This document shows positions 11,782 to 24,668 of a stretch of 64,000 bases of DNA, piece after piece. Each line of letters opens with the position of its first letter. The stretch's first letter is position 1. The translations under genes were made by a program, and so were the position numbers. The notes below the pieces were generated by a model, which worked only from the letters and a program-made list of their open reading frames with translations, was not told the origin of the DNA and searched no databases. The stretch is from Solen grandis. Taxonomy: Eukaryota; Mollusca; Bivalvia; Adapedonta; Solenidae. The stretch spans positions 37,385,144 through 37,449,143 of the forward strand of contig CM037794.1 in assembly GCA_021229015.1 (NCBI GenBank), given 5' to 3'.

Positions 11782-12759
11782 CTGATTCTCACGTGGGGTC
11801 TCAAGACTTGATAAAGTGTCGTCCGTCCGCTGTTGTGTTCCTCCATCTTTTCGGACAAGTTTGCCTAGTCCTGACGTGTTCTGTAACACATCTCGAATCA
11901 AACCTTCTGGTTCAAATGTATACTTTTGAATTTTGTTTCTATTATGTATATCTTTACTTTGTCTGTCCCATTCTTCTAGTTGTGATCTCGTTTTATGCAC
12001 GAGGGTAAACAGCTGTGATTTCTTGTTACTATTTTGTAGTGCATCGAATTCAGTTTCTAGATCCGCAATGTTTTTCGAAAGAGATTTGCAGGAAGCTGAA
12101 ATATCGTCCATACTTTTCATATCTGCTTCTTTCTGCTCCTTTGCTTCCTTTTCAATGACTTTTTCAAAAGTATTTAATGCATCTATAATTTCAGACTTGA
12201 ACTTTCTGATATTGCTAATAGCAGCTTGGTATTGATTGTCTGCTTCAACTCTATTTTCAGATATTACTTGGAGATACCTGCCAATGTCTGCAGTCAAAGC
12301 TTGAAGTTTTATCTTGAATGAATCACTTAACTGTTTTGCCTCTTTTTGGCAACTGATGTCAGATATCAGCTGAGCCCCTGCGCATGATTTGTGTTTAAGA
12401 GTAATACAGTCCATACATCCAACGACTTTGTGATCCTTACAGTAATACTTGATGAGTTCTCCGCGGTGTTTATCGCACCTATCAGTGCATTCGTCTTCAG
12501 GCTTGCTTGCCATCTGCTTTCTCCTTGCGGGTTTCGTTTTCGGCATTTTATCTCCCTCAAGAAGCACGTGATCCTTGGTAATTCCAAAACGTTTATGAGA
12601 CTTGACACAGGAATGACAGAAATACTCCTCACAACCGAGGCAAAGGGCGACGGCCTTGAGATGTTTGCCTTCCTCTCTGTTACATGGCTCACATGTCAAT
12701 TCGTAGAAGCTCTGTGAACCAGCGGCTGAATCATCTTGCTTGCTGCCAGACACTTCCAT
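11782..12759 (-). CDS. TRIM-like B-box/coiled-coil protein, first coding exon (3' part not found)
   Basis: The minus-strand ATG at 12759 opens a 326-codon exon that ends at a CAG/GTATAT donor (intron from 11781); reading on only adds VYFG and a stop. Domains: two B-box-type zinc sites at about residues 20-65 (CEPC, CLGC, CHSC, then H) and 88-125 (CTDRC, DKH, YYC, CMDC, HKSC), then a long coiled coil at about 130-290. There is no RING finger, as in many mollusc TRIM-like genes. Such proteins usually continue into an NHL or beta-propeller region in later exons. On the downstream side lies only array sequence, and I find no such exon. It may be a truncated gene fragment captured by the array, or the next exon may lie far off. 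A TTTTAG acceptor near 12789 suggests a 5'UTR intron. Confidence 0.85.
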
Positions 12760-14865
12760 TGTGTAGTCTATTCAAGAAAATGGACGTCTAAAATGATAAA
12801 TGAAATACACAAACTGGATACACCATGAATGGAAAAAGGAATCTCATTTGAATCCAATATACCTATATGTATTACGCCATTTTGTATGAATTTAAAAAGA
12901 AATAATCGACATTTGCAATCACATTTTGGCATATGAGAAGAATCAAACCGAAATTTCTTATATTTTACTAAATTTGGATTTTTTATTTATATAATTTTAA
13001 CAAATTACAGTACAATTAGAGTGAAACCTCGAATGCTAATTATCCTATATTGAACAGGCTTTAAATTCAAGCAGGTTTCTCTTTTCATTTTCACTATTTC
13101 TTTTGAATAAAATATTTTCGCAAATACAAGTAAGGTAAAGTACTTGTATATAAGCCGATGCGTATTTAATGACAGGGTACTGTTTTTTGGAAATAAAGAT
13201 CATGATCAATAGTTTCAACACGAGATTGCTTAACACAATTGTGTGTCCGAACTGAGGATTTAGATGACAAAGGCACGTAAAGGTTTGTTAAGCATATCAT
13301 ATGACGCTATGTCATGATACTATCAAACATTTCTAAAATGATTTTCTCGTTTGTATCAGGTCTACGAAAAGTGTGTGTGTGTGAAACAGAATGCGAAAAA
13401 ATAAATATACGAATTCCTCTTAACACATCATATGTATAATGAAAGTTAATTAAATATTTTTGATGAGAAATAAATAATATCCAGCAATAACGCAATGTCC
13501 CTTACACGAACATCAACCAGATGGAGCTTAGTATATATGAATGATTATCAAATTGATGTTTATCATGTCAAGCTCACGGTGATCACCGTACACCAGATAT
13601 AGCAGACCAAAAAATTAGAAACCAACACGCCGAGTTGATACTGTGTTTGAATCTAAGACGGTATTTCTGTATTAAGTAAGTAAATGCATAGATACGTAGT
13701 GATTAATATTGGGCATTGTTTTTTTAATTATACCGAAAATGTGTAGAAATAAATGTCGACTCTTAACTTAACATGTTTACAGGTGTTCCCATTTATCTAA
13801 ATTAATTGTTAGCCTTCATAGTATATAAAAATTCTGAATCGAACGATTTGTTCTTTTTTGTCAGCTTGCACTGTGTGTCAAATATTGTTCATCAAAGTTT
13901 CCCCTTAAAAAGAAAATATATCCGTTAAAAGTTGCTTCAGAGTGTAATGGGTATAGTTATTTTTGTACTGGGTATAGATTTATGCGTGAAATGATTGTAC
14001 TGGTGATAATCTTACGAGAATCTAATCCTGGTAGTCGTTGATGTTTTAAATTTGCGACATCAAATGCATTATTTATGAAAGTACTAAAAAAATCGTTTTA
14101 CATTTCAATAAACAGACTTCTTTTAAAATGATGTCGATCTTTTCTAGTGTTATTAAGTGTTTGTTTCAGAGTTTGCATGTGTTAAGCGCTGCGAGATGGA
14201 ATAAGTCGCCGTTAATTCATTTCAATGGTATACTTTCTGCTTTTTTGAAATCATGGAGTTTATCACCTTAAATGTATTAAATATTGTTAAATTCGGAACC
14301 AGGATGGGTAAACAGAGATGCAACGACCACTACTGTTCACAGGCGATATTCAAGAAAAATCCAAAACATTGGATCTCTTCTATGTGCCATCTCGCTTCAC
14401 TTCCATTTATTTTCTGTTTCAAAAGTAATGAAGATGCCAGCACATGTAGGCATGTCAATAGATGACGACATGTAACTCCTCTTCATTTAAAACGACTTGT
14501 TGATATCAATAACATGTACACATATTGACGTGGCTGCAAGCTCAATCTTTGTATTATGCTCATTTTGCTAGCTATATCCGGTGTACGGTGATCCATCGTG
14601 AAACTGTCTTGTGTGAAACTTAAGACATGTTCAAAATGACCACCGCTTCACCGTACATTTCTACATCAAACAGACAATGTATGGGTGTAGTCACCATATT
14701 CTCCATAGTCAACATATGTTTCAATGTAAAATGCAAATACTTTACTATGCATTTTGGTTTAAATAAAAAACCTAGCATGTATAAAAATAAAGGCATATGC
14801 TTTTCATTTATAATCCTAAGATTTAAAATGCATGTATTGATAAGTTATTCCACATGTATTAATAA
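12760..14865. other. 5' flank of the TRIM-like exon, private to copy B
   Basis: This 2.1-kb stretch has no counterpart in copies A, C or D. I see no coding exon in it; the short open frames at 14253-14475 have no recognisable domain. It probably holds the promoter and 5'UTR of the TRIM-like gene. Array sequence resumes at about 14866 (gcatcagttagtaataat). Confidence 0.5.
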
Positions 14866-16184
14866 ATAGTATTTCATGCATCAGTTAGTAATAATATATG
14901 TATAAATTTGTAATAATTCATATCATTTCTATACAAAAAAATAGATGTTTAATTTAGTAATAATTGAAGTTGCATTAAAAAAAAAACAATACATACATTA
15001 ATTAGTAATAATATATGTATTTATTAGCTTAACATAAATAAAACAACATCCATTACTACAAAATTTTGATATTTTGACAAGAAAACATGTCACACATGCT
15101 CAGAGACTTCCCTAAAATGTCTGTTTGATCAACTGTACTCCGAAATTTAAAACGACATGTGCTACCCTACACGCATATCGATAAGGCGGGTATACGTGTA
15201 CAACTAATCGTGCATGTGATCAGCTTTTTACCAGGCCACAGCAAGCTCGACATTACCGCTAGTCTTACAATCTTATGAAACATAACTCAAGTACACCTAA
15301 ATATGTAAATGTAGACGCACGCCGATAGTAATGAAATGTATTGTATTGTCTGTAATGCGATGCACTGTAAACAAGTCAATAAATATAATCATGTGAATAA
15401 AAAAAAACGTACATATAACTGAATTATGCAACCAGACCGTATGTCTCGTTGTAACAGCTTAAGATATTTTGAGGTAAATCATAGATAATCATGTCATACA
15501 TGTAGTTAAATTCTTTGTAAAGGTGATATTACGTGCGATACTTTTGTCAAAATACCAACTTCTTACTCTTTAAAACCATGTACTCATACACAACCTAATC
15601 CGAGTTAATTTTTCATAATGAAGAACATAATTTGTCTTGTTTAACTTATAAACTGGTTGAATAAAATAACTTAAAATTCCAACCATTTAAAAACGAAAGT
15701 GCGACATAAGATAATAAAGCATTTATGCACTGATACAGTTATATATCATTTCATAGATGAAATAGTAATCAATTATGTGTTGATACCTTGAACACATTTA
15801 ATGGAATTATGACATAATGTACATAAAATTTACCTCAAACTTAATCAAAATGTCTGCCCGACATTGTCCCAAACAGATAAACAAATCAAAACGAGGCTTA
15901 AACTAGGAAGTTTAAATATACGAATCGATATATGTATTTGTGTGTATTTGTTTACCAACTCTTGATATGCTGTCCTGTGATATATCTTTACTAAAACCCT
16001 ACCTTCGTTTACTGAACGTGTGTTGAAGTATTGCAGTATGAATACTAATTCTTTCTCATTGGTCAGTGTCATTCTGATCAGAATTTAATACAAATAATGG
16101 ACAAGAATTGAAACATAAGATAGCCGTTCCAGTAGGTGGGAAAACATAATAATAGGTTTGAATATGTTATTTTCAGAAACTTAC

Positions 16185-16263
16185 GCAGTGTTTTCGAATC
16201 GGATGGTGATCTGGATGGCTTGTGTTACTGTCGTATACAGCTCCACAAACTCTACAATTTTAT
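16185..16263 (-). pseudogene. Frameshifted copy-B version of segment c
   Basis: This is the homologue of the 78-nt segment at 2491-2568, with both splice sites kept (CTTTCAG and GTAAGT), but it is 79 nt long because of an extra A after the acceptor. The frame is broken at its start. The rest still reads CGAVYDSNTS, with several other replacements. It suggests decay of this copy. Confidence 0.4.
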
Positions 16264-17164
16264 CTGAAAGTATAGAAAACAAATGATTAAAACAGTTGCC
16301 ATATAAACAGTATATCTTCTTAAGGTGAGAAATTTCAATATTTTTTTATTATCCTGACCCGATTAAACTATGCACATTGAAAAATACAATTTAACATTTT
16401 AAACTTATTTAACAAACACACCACAAACTCGTTGATTACAACAATTCGGAAACGAAAATGTCACTTAAGATTAAATAACAAATCTTCATATATGGATGAA
16501 ATATGAATATTAAACAGATATCATTTTATCAATTTATTTACTAAAGGTGTTAATCTTAATACATACCAATAAAATAAAATTAAATCATTGACATTCTCAA
16601 GGAAATGTATATAAAAATACTTCAAACATAATCAAGCTGTCTACCACGGCATTGCCAGCTCGACAAGTTAGCATATCTGACAAGGCTTCTACAAGGTAAG
16701 TCGAGACAATCCGTTTGTGTGTATAAGATTATGATTTTACTAAACTAAACGGTCGTCTTTTGAGTGTGTGGTGTAGTATTAACAATGGCCCTGTCGTATT
16801 CATCAATATTTCTTTCAATTCCTTAACACTGAAATGGTGTTTGTTTTTACCTTGGGAGAAATGAAATGTCAAAAAAGAAAACTTCAAATAAACATTTCAT
16901 ATATAAGAAACTAGACATGCATGTGCAAGTTCAGGATAATTAAACCGGAGAGCTTCCAAGTTCCCCGGTCCTACAGACTGATGGCTCGCCAGGGTCACCC
17001 TACACGTGCAAATGTAATAACATGAGTATTGTCACCACGTGTCCCTTGGTGTAGTAAGAAATACATACTCAGGTGAACCTCTCTTTCAAGTGAGAGATTT
17101 AAGTATATACATATAACAGTAGGTGTATGTGATGTTTCCTATAAAAAAAAAAAAAAAAAAAAAA

Positions 17165-17572
17165 AACCCGCTGTGGTTGGGTGATTACAACCTCACTAGG
17201 AGATCGTGTATTAGATCACATACCAACGAGTTAAAATGTTGTTTCTGGTGTATCTCTCATGCATGGTGGCAAATAAAGTCATATCTCCATTATCGTGTGC
17301 CCATGCGATAACCACTGAAACAGAAATAGTGCTGCCACACTGCAGTGACATGTCGTAGACATGTGGCGTGATACCACACCCTGTCACAGTATCCAGACAC
17401 CGTGCCAACCAGTCCTATACTATCCGTATATACTGAGCGCCAAGCAAGGGAGCTATATCAGTACCATTTTTACGTCTTGTATGTCTTGTATGCGTGCGGG
17501 GACCGAACCCACAACCTCTGGCTCCAGAGGAGAACACTCTTACCACTCGACCACCGTGAACTACCAGATGAT
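17165..17572 (-). mobile_element. tRNA-derived SINE (family 2), copy B
   Basis: This is the orthologous insertion to the copy A SINE. The head reads on the minus strand from about 17565 (GGTGGTCGAGTGGTAAGAG) with a B-box-like GGTTGTGGGTTCGGTCC. Confidence 0.7.
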
Positions 17573-18334
17573 TTCTAATTATTTTGTGATAAGATTGCTG
17601 AGCATCTAAAGTGTACACAGTACATTATTCTGCGATTCTCTCAATTTGAGTTTCAACATATATAAACACAAAGATATATATACGGAAAGGGGGTTTGGTA
17701 ATCGTCAAGAGTTACATGCCCGGTACAAATAAAAAAAAATGGAAAGTTTTATTTAACAGTACACGCCTGTAGTATCTTGTATTTGATGATAAGAGAAACA
17801 GTATTATAGAGATTTAGTGAAATGACGTTTGTAACGTCGCACCAGTGGCACACACATATATATAGAGGATAATAGTTGGCTTCGGTGGAATATCATATAA
17901 GTTAATTTATCTCGTCCTCCTTACGAGACACAAAAATAATAATATTCCACGGTAACTAACATTATTTTTTCTTTTTATTCAATGCCTTTCGGCGACGCTT
18001 TACATTTTTACTAAGATCACCATAGAATATACCCTGTTAGGAGCCTCAAATTCCCGAAGTCGCATTAATTGTTATTCGGTTTAAAAAAATAGTCCAATTA
18101 AAAACACAAAGAAAGCATGAAATCAACATTTCTTCCAGGTATATATTGAAGAAATATTATTTCAATGTAAAAATCAATACTGAAATGTTTTGAAAAAAAA
18201 CATATGATAGTGTATTTTAGTAGTCCCAATACAAAACAGTGAAAATTATAAGAATGGTAATATTCACTGTTTGAAGCAGTAAAATAACCAGTTTTAACCC
18301 GCTGATATTTCCCTATAATCCTCCGAAAACCATA

Positions 18335-18735
18335 ATATAACTAGAACTGCCATTGTAATGGCGCAAATGCCCCCGCATGTCGCTTTGTCACAGGAATGAA
18401 GTTTACAGTTCTTGTTTCAAGTTTCATCTTGATGCCTTTTATACTTTTTGAGTTACAGCCCGGACAAAAATGAAAGTATGAAAAATTACAAAGGGCAATA
18501 ACACCTAAATTACGTGACAGAGAGTTATGGCTCTTTTTCACTGCATGTCCCCTGAGTGAGATCTATCTACATATGAAGTTTTCATTTTGATATTTTTTAT
18601 ACTTTTTGAGTTACTGCCCGGACAAAAAAAACGACAGACGGACGGACGACCGGACGGAGAGACGGTCAGACAGACAAGCTGAATCGAATATACCCCCTTA
18701 CAACTTTGTTGTGCGGGGGGAATAATGAAGGATAA
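18335..18735. mobile_element. Pearl-like (non-autonomous Helitron-type) element
   Basis: This is an insertion private to copy B; copies A and C read straight through (ccgaaaa..ataa then agatatacatac). It contains two imperfect core copies sharing actttttgagttac, followed by cccggacaaaaa, then an ACGG-type microsatellite (gacggacggacgaccggacgg) and a short G/C-rich hairpin (tacccccttac ... gtgcgggggg) at the end. This arrangement resembles the bivalve Pearl family, which has cores, an ACGG/ACTG microsatellite and a short tail. Exact ends are uncertain. Confidence 0.55.
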
Positions 18736-19687
18736 TTTAGACATACTTTGGTAACCGGTTGTCTACATCATATGAGTTATATAAATAATTTATGTGCATC
18801 GTACTTTGTGGATGTTCACAATTATTTCAGAATGTTTAGCAAATGATTTTAAATTAGAACTCTTTATTAACTGATAATATTTGATTGCATTGGAAAACGG
18901 TAAAATGCAATCGTAGCTTTAGGAATCCGAAAGTGCGTGTTGAATACTCGCCCGAAATTTTAAGAATACTTGAGGGAGAAGCATATTAGTAAGGGAGGTA
19001 ACTATTCATCATTATACAAGTGTCATGGTATAATAATTTATGTCCCTTGAATCATTACAAATGGTGGTGATATAATCAAAGCGCTGAAAGCACTGGAGTT
19101 GTGTATGTGTGTGTCTCAAGTGGGGATGGATTTAACGGGATGGGGCTTATGAAAACCTTTCCAGACTTTACCAATCACTTTGATTTTTGAAATCAGTCCC
19201 CCTAACCTGTCATTGACCGAGGGCTTGTATCAAATACCCACTGTATAATTACATCCGTCTTGATACTTTGAATGAATTATGTACAGTTAAATCAGCTGCG
19301 GTTTTATAAAAATCAACCGATATTACTGCAAAGCCGGTCTTCCCTCTTGCGAGTATTACAGGCAAATCGGGCCGTATTATTGTTTAAGTACTTAATTTGC
19401 ACGTTTCAGTAAAGTGGGTGGTTTAACCATCATAGGCAATAGCGTTTCGAACGGTATTGAACGGTATTATTAAATTTAGAATTATATCCTGTATATTTAT
19501 CATTTCGTTTATCGTGTACCATCACAAGAATGATTGCATTCACTCTTTAAATATGCGCTCAATTCACAAGCTGATAAAGCAATAACACGAATTCGCTACC
19601 CGGAACTGGTCAAGACACCAAGTTATGGAATGCCTTGCGTGGTACAGCCGACAACTTCTTCGGGGATACCGTAATCTTGATCTAACC

Positions 19688-19697
19688 GGAATTTCCC
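19688..19697. promoter_or_regulatory. kappaB-like site ggaatttccc, copy B
   Basis: Identical decamer in the same context as copy A, despite indels in the surrounding sequence. Confidence 0.28.
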
Positions 19698-19837
19698 GGA
19701 GTGCATTTACGAAAAAAAAAACTTTTCCCCTGACCTACGTTTGCCGACTTTATTTGTCAAGAAACGATACTATGATATTATTTTATGAATCATGAAACTA
19801 TGCGGCCATTATTTTTATTTCTTTCTGTTAAATGTTT

Positions 19838-19892
19838 GTTTATTTATTGGGTTTGATGTCCCACCAAAGGCATTTCAGCCATTTGGAGACTC
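19838..19892. mobile_element. SINE-tail remnants in the array units
   Basis: The string tttatttattgggtttgatg followed by tcccaccaa and tttcagccatttgg matches the 3' tail of SINE family 2 as seen at 52677-52735. Equivalent remnants are at 9376-9425 (A) and 26205-26260 (C), detached from the SINE heads. Confidence 0.5.
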
Positions 19893-22219
19893 TCTAATTA
19901 TAGTATATATCAATAAACTTGAACACATTCTGGGTGTACTATCAATGTCGATGGAACACAATGGAAAGAACGATATAAATGGCAGTTCAGTACAAAATGT
20001 TATATAAGTCAGGTACATAAAATAGTCAAAATTAGCTTACTATAAATAAATTCTCGATTAGCCATGAGCGAATAAAGAAAACAATTGTAATCAAAGGAAA
20101 ACAAATATATATATATATATCCCTTCATAGCTGAGATAGACCTTACCGAAACGAAAGACAAAATATCATAAATATATATCATACATATACCACACACCTA
20201 TACATACATACATACATACATACATACATACATACATAAATACATTCATGCATGCATGCATGCATACATACATACATACATACATACATATCAAATGAAC
20301 AAAACATAAGAATATTTATTGATTTTAACTTTTTTAAATACATGAGATATTTAAAATTCTAATATGTTTAAATGGTTTTACTTGTAATGTATTTTGTAAT
20401 TAATTATATTTTATAAATGTGCATGTGGATGCTTTTAATATGTACACTGTACAGTGTCTTATAAGTCGCGATGCGGCTGGATGTAAATATTATAAGTGTG
20501 TAACGTTGGATCCTATTGTAAATATTAACATATGACACTCTAATTAAATATTTTTCTGTCTGTCTGTCTGTCTGTCTATATATGAGTGAAAGAAAGAGAA
20601 AAAAGGATCATATAGTAGGTATTAGCTCACTTAATAACTTTGATAAGACAGCTACGCCGAACAAAATCTCGGTATTATCTTGAAGACACAGTACTTCATT
20701 AAAAACAATCGTGAATACGAAGTGTATGTATCAGCTAGTTAACATTGGTGCGTAACTTTTGTCCGTGAGTATAGGAACATCGTTCAAATGTCTTACGTCA
20801 TTATCCCTAAGTAGGTCAACAAAGAGGTTAGACAGCTACGTCGAATAAATGTGGATTTAAATGTTTACTTGTAATGGCTGAAAATGAACACGGCCAAAGT
20901 CCTTGACTCATCGCACATCAAGATTGTTTTTTTTGTTTTTTTCAAATACACAAATAATAGTGTATTGACATAACGGTTAAACGCCAATATAAATTGGTCA
21001 TTCTAAGAAAGGCATGGAAAGTGAAAGTAGATTATTATCGGGGATTCAGGTGTATTGTCCCCATATTAGATGCGTTTTCAAAACATGGTGTCACTTTCAT
21101 ATTTTGATATCATAAACAATGTTAATTAACCAGTTAACTGACTACCTGTCATCAATGTGACGGTTTTAATTTTGATTAGAATAGGTGAAGTTTCGCTAAT
21201 ACTGAAATGAAAACTACAATTCAAAGGTGTAATACAATAGTACATGAACAAACTAACACGTATGACCATGCAAATTTGCGTACAAACTATGCATTTAAAT
21301 TATTCAATAGAAATCAAGGTGTATAAAAAGATACTGACCAAAATCGTTGTCAATCAGGCTCGTGAATGGCGAAATAAACAATGAGAACTCATACATAATA
21401 GAGGGTTCAATAATCCATGTTTTGATAAGTACTGGCAGAAGTTAATAATAAATAATTATACATGTATCCGTAAGTAAAAAATATTTGTATAAATAAATGT
21501 AAAATACTTATATTAATTGATAATAATACATGTATAATTTAGTAATATATATTCCATCCAATAATAATAATAATATATGTATAAATTAATAATGATATAT
21601 GTATTGATAATTTTTAAATGATAATTACAATATCTTCAAATATATTTATGAAAGACAAACTGTCCTCCGAAGTTTAAAACCACTATAACATGCTCTACCC
21701 TACACTCATATGAATAAGACGTTTATACGTATACAACTAAGCGTGTTTGTGATCAATTGTTTACCAGCCTAAAGCAAGCTTACATACTCGACATTATCGT
21801 TAGTCTTACAATATTAGATGTAACCTGACCCAAGTACACCTAAATATGTGAAATGAGAGCTACACCGATAGTAATGGCATGCATTGCATTGTCTCTAATG
21901 CGATGCACTGCAAACAGGTCAATTAATATAAATATGTGAAACAAATCGTTCAATTGATTGAATTATGCAACAAGATCGTATATCTCGTTGTAACGGCTTA
22001 GGCTATGTTGATATAAATTATATAAAGTGACATCAATAACCTTAAGTATTCTATACGTGTAGTTCAGTAAGTTCTTTGTAAAGGTATGACATTAGTTAAT
22101 TTTATCAAAATGCCAACTTTTACTCTATAAAATCATGTATTCATACAAAACCTGATCCGTAATTTTAGTGAATACAAAAAATATCATGTAATCTTAGAAT
22201 TTAAAAATATAACATTTAC

Positions 22220-22264
22220 CTCAAACTTGATCGAAATGTCTGTTCGACATTGTCCCATAGACGG
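22220..22264 (-). other. Copy-C version of segment b
   Basis: This 45-nt segment has a TGTTTAG acceptor and a GTAAAT donor and encodes MGQCRTDISIKFE. It lies 280 bases downstream of segment c on the minus strand, the same spacing order as in copy A. Confidence 0.3.
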
Positions 22265-22544
22265 CTAAACATATCAAAACGAGGCTTAAACTAGGAAGTA
22301 TAAATACATCAATCGATTATGTGTTGCCCTGTGATATAGCTTAACTAACTCTACACCTCCGTTTACTGAACGTGTGTAGCACTGCGGCATATATACCAGA
22401 TCTTGATTCTTCGTCAGTGCCATATTCTATTCAGAATGTAAGCCAAACATGGATAAGAATAGACAAATAAGTTAAAACCTCTGGGGCGTTGCATTAGATT
22501 GGAAAACATTATAATATGTTTTAATATGTTACTCAAATACTTAC

Positions 22545-22622
22545 TCCGTGTTTTCCAATCAGATGGTGGTCCGGATCGCTTGTGTAACTGTCGTATACAG
22601 CTCCATAAACTCTACAATTTAT
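22545..22622 (-). other. Copy-C version of segment c (intact frame)
   Basis: This 78-nt minus-strand segment lies between TTTCAG and GTAAGT and encodes INCRVYGAVYDS then YTSDPDHHLIG. Retention of both splice sites and of the frame in A and C, against diverged flanks, is the main argument that this is, or was, coding. Confidence 0.4.
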
Positions 22623-23389
22623 CTGAAATTATAAATAGCAGATGATAAATCCAGTTGCCATATGAACATAAAATTAAAAGGTATTTTAATTTAATTTTAA
22701 ATTTTAACATAAACCAATTTAACAAACACATCACAAATTCGTTGATTACAACAATTCGTAAACGAAAATATCACTGAAGATTATATAACAAATCTTCATA
22801 TACGAGAAAAATGCATAATAAACAGTTTAAATAAAATACATGGAACCATTGACAAACTCAAGGAAAATTATATATAAAATAGTGCCAACTTCATCAAGAT
22901 GTTTACCCCGACTTTACCAGCTCGACAAGGAAGCCTATCAGACAAGGCTTATACAAAGAAGTTCGAGACAACCTGTGTATTAGATTATGACTACTCGATC
23001 GTCTTTTGAGCGTGTGGTGTAGTATTAACAATTGCCCTATCGTATTCATCAATATTTCATTCAAACCCTTAACACTGAAATGGTGTGTGCGTTTTGACCT
23101 TGGGTGAAAGCGAAATGTCATAAAAGAAAACTTCAAATAAACATTCCTATATAGCTAACTAGACATGCATGTGCAAGTTCAGGATAATTAAACCGGAGAG
23201 CTTCCAAGTTTCTCCAGACCTACAGACTGATGGCTCGCCGGGGTCACCCTAAACGTTCAAATGTCATAGCATGAGCATTGTCACCACGTGTCCCTTGGTG
23301 TAGTAAGAAATGCATACTAAGGTGAACCTCTCTTTCTTGTGAGAGATTGAAGTATATACAAATAACAATAGGAAAGTGTGTGTGGTTGG

Positions 23390-23772
23390 GTGGTTACAAC
23401 CTCACCCTATTACTAGGAGATCGTGTATTAGATCACATACCAACGTCTTAAAATGTTGTTTTTGGTGTATCTCTCATGCATGGTGGCAAACAAAGTCATG
23501 TTTTAATTATCGTGTGCCATGCGATAACCATTGAAACAGATATAGTGCTGCCACACTGCAGTAGCATGCTGCAGACATGTGGAATGATACCACGCCCAGT
23601 CAAAGTATCCTGACACGACCCAGCCAGTTATACTATACGAAAATGCTGAGCGTCAAGCAAGGGAGCTATACCATTACCATTTTTTACGTCTTTTGTATGT
23701 CGCGTGCGGGAACCCACAACCTCCCGCTCCAGAGGAGAACACTCTTATCACTCGACCACCGTGAACTATCAG
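23390..23772 (-). mobile_element. tRNA-derived SINE (family 2), copy C
   Basis: This is the orthologous insertion to those in A and B, with small deletions in the head near 23705. Confidence 0.68.
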
Positions 23773-24417
23773 ATGTTTTAATTATTCTGTGATAAGATTG
23801 CTGAGCATCTCAAGTGTACACAGTACATTATTCTGCGATTCTCTCAATTTGAGTTTCAACATATATAAACACAAAGATATATATACGGAAAGTGGGTTTG
23901 CTAATCGTCAAGAGTTACAGTCCCGGCACAAATAAAAAAATCTGTAGTATCTTGTATTTGATGATAAGAGAAAATATATTATAGCGCTTTAATGAAAATG
24001 ACGTTTGTAACGTCGTACCAGTGGAATATACATATATAGAGAGGATAATTGTTGACTTCGGTGGAATATCATATAAGTTAATTCATCTCGTCCTCCTTGC
24101 GAGATATATTAAAAAATAATAGTCCACTGTAACTGACTTTTTTTTTCTTTTTATTCAATGCCTTTCGGTGACGCATTCCATTTTTTACTAAGTTCGCCAT
24201 AGAATATACCCTGTTAGGGGCCTAAAGTTCCCAAGGTCGCATTTTTTGTTATTCGGTTTTAAAATAAAAATAGTCCAATTAAAAACACAAAGAAAGCGTG
24301 AAATCAACATTTCTTTTAGATATATCTTGAAGAAGTTTTATTTCAATGTAAAATTATTGTAATATTTTGAAAAAAATACAATAGTGTATTTTAGTAATCC
24401 CATTACAAAACAGTGAA

Positions 24418-24668
24418 GGGGCCGCCGTGGCCGAGCGGATACAGTCGTGGACTACAAATATCTTAGCACATCACCACTGTGAGTTCGAATCCCGGTAGGG
24501 ACTTCGGATTTTTTCATGTGAGGAAGCCTTCCAGCTGGCTTGCGGTAGGTCGGTGGTTCTACCTGGGTACCTCTGTGTACTCGGGGTCTTCCTCAACCTT
24601 TAATTAGCTGGAAGTCGCTATATGATTGAAATACTATTGCAGCAACGGTAAACTCCAATACAACAACA
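24418..24668 (+). mobile_element. Full-length tRNA-derived SINE (family 1)
   Basis: The head gccgccgtggccgagcggat and a B box near gagttcgaatcccggtag are typical of a tRNA(Ser/Leu)-like promoter. A body follows with cttgcggtaggtcggtggt, and a tail rich in caa repeats. It is flanked by exact 13-bp duplications, acaaaacagtgaa, at 24405-24417 and 24669-24681. Copy B holds the empty site (near 18230). It is not a functional tRNA gene: the anticodon arm does not fold cleanly and the element continues past the T arm. Confidence 0.85.

Larger units (their letters stand above)
9718..20196. repeat. Tandem array unit, copy B (mosaic, with TRIM-like segment)
   Basis: This is the second and longest copy. 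It follows the order of copy A, but around 11440 it jumps back to an earlier point of the unit: 11441-11668 repeats 10369-10590. It then runs into a block absent from the other copies (about 11669-14865, holding a TRIM-like exon) and resumes unit sequence at about 14866. A second private insertion, Pearl-like, lies at about 18335-18735. The LINE of copy A is absent; the empty site is near 16610-16630. Several exon-like segments here carry indels, so this copy looks more decayed than A. Confidence 0.88.

Noticed and set aside
12366..12717. Open frames on both strands overlapping the TRIM-like exon
   Set aside because: They are shadows of the B-box coding frame and show no domain.
15845..16072. 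A signal-peptide-like reading (SLSLVLICL) overlapping segment b in copy B
   Set aside because: The alternative frame in A and C runs into a stop, and no start codon precedes it; the splice-bounded frame (DILIKFE) is better conserved.
24418..24510. A functional tRNA gene on the plus strand
   Set aside because: Although A and B boxes are present, the sequence runs on into a SINE body with a tail and target duplications.
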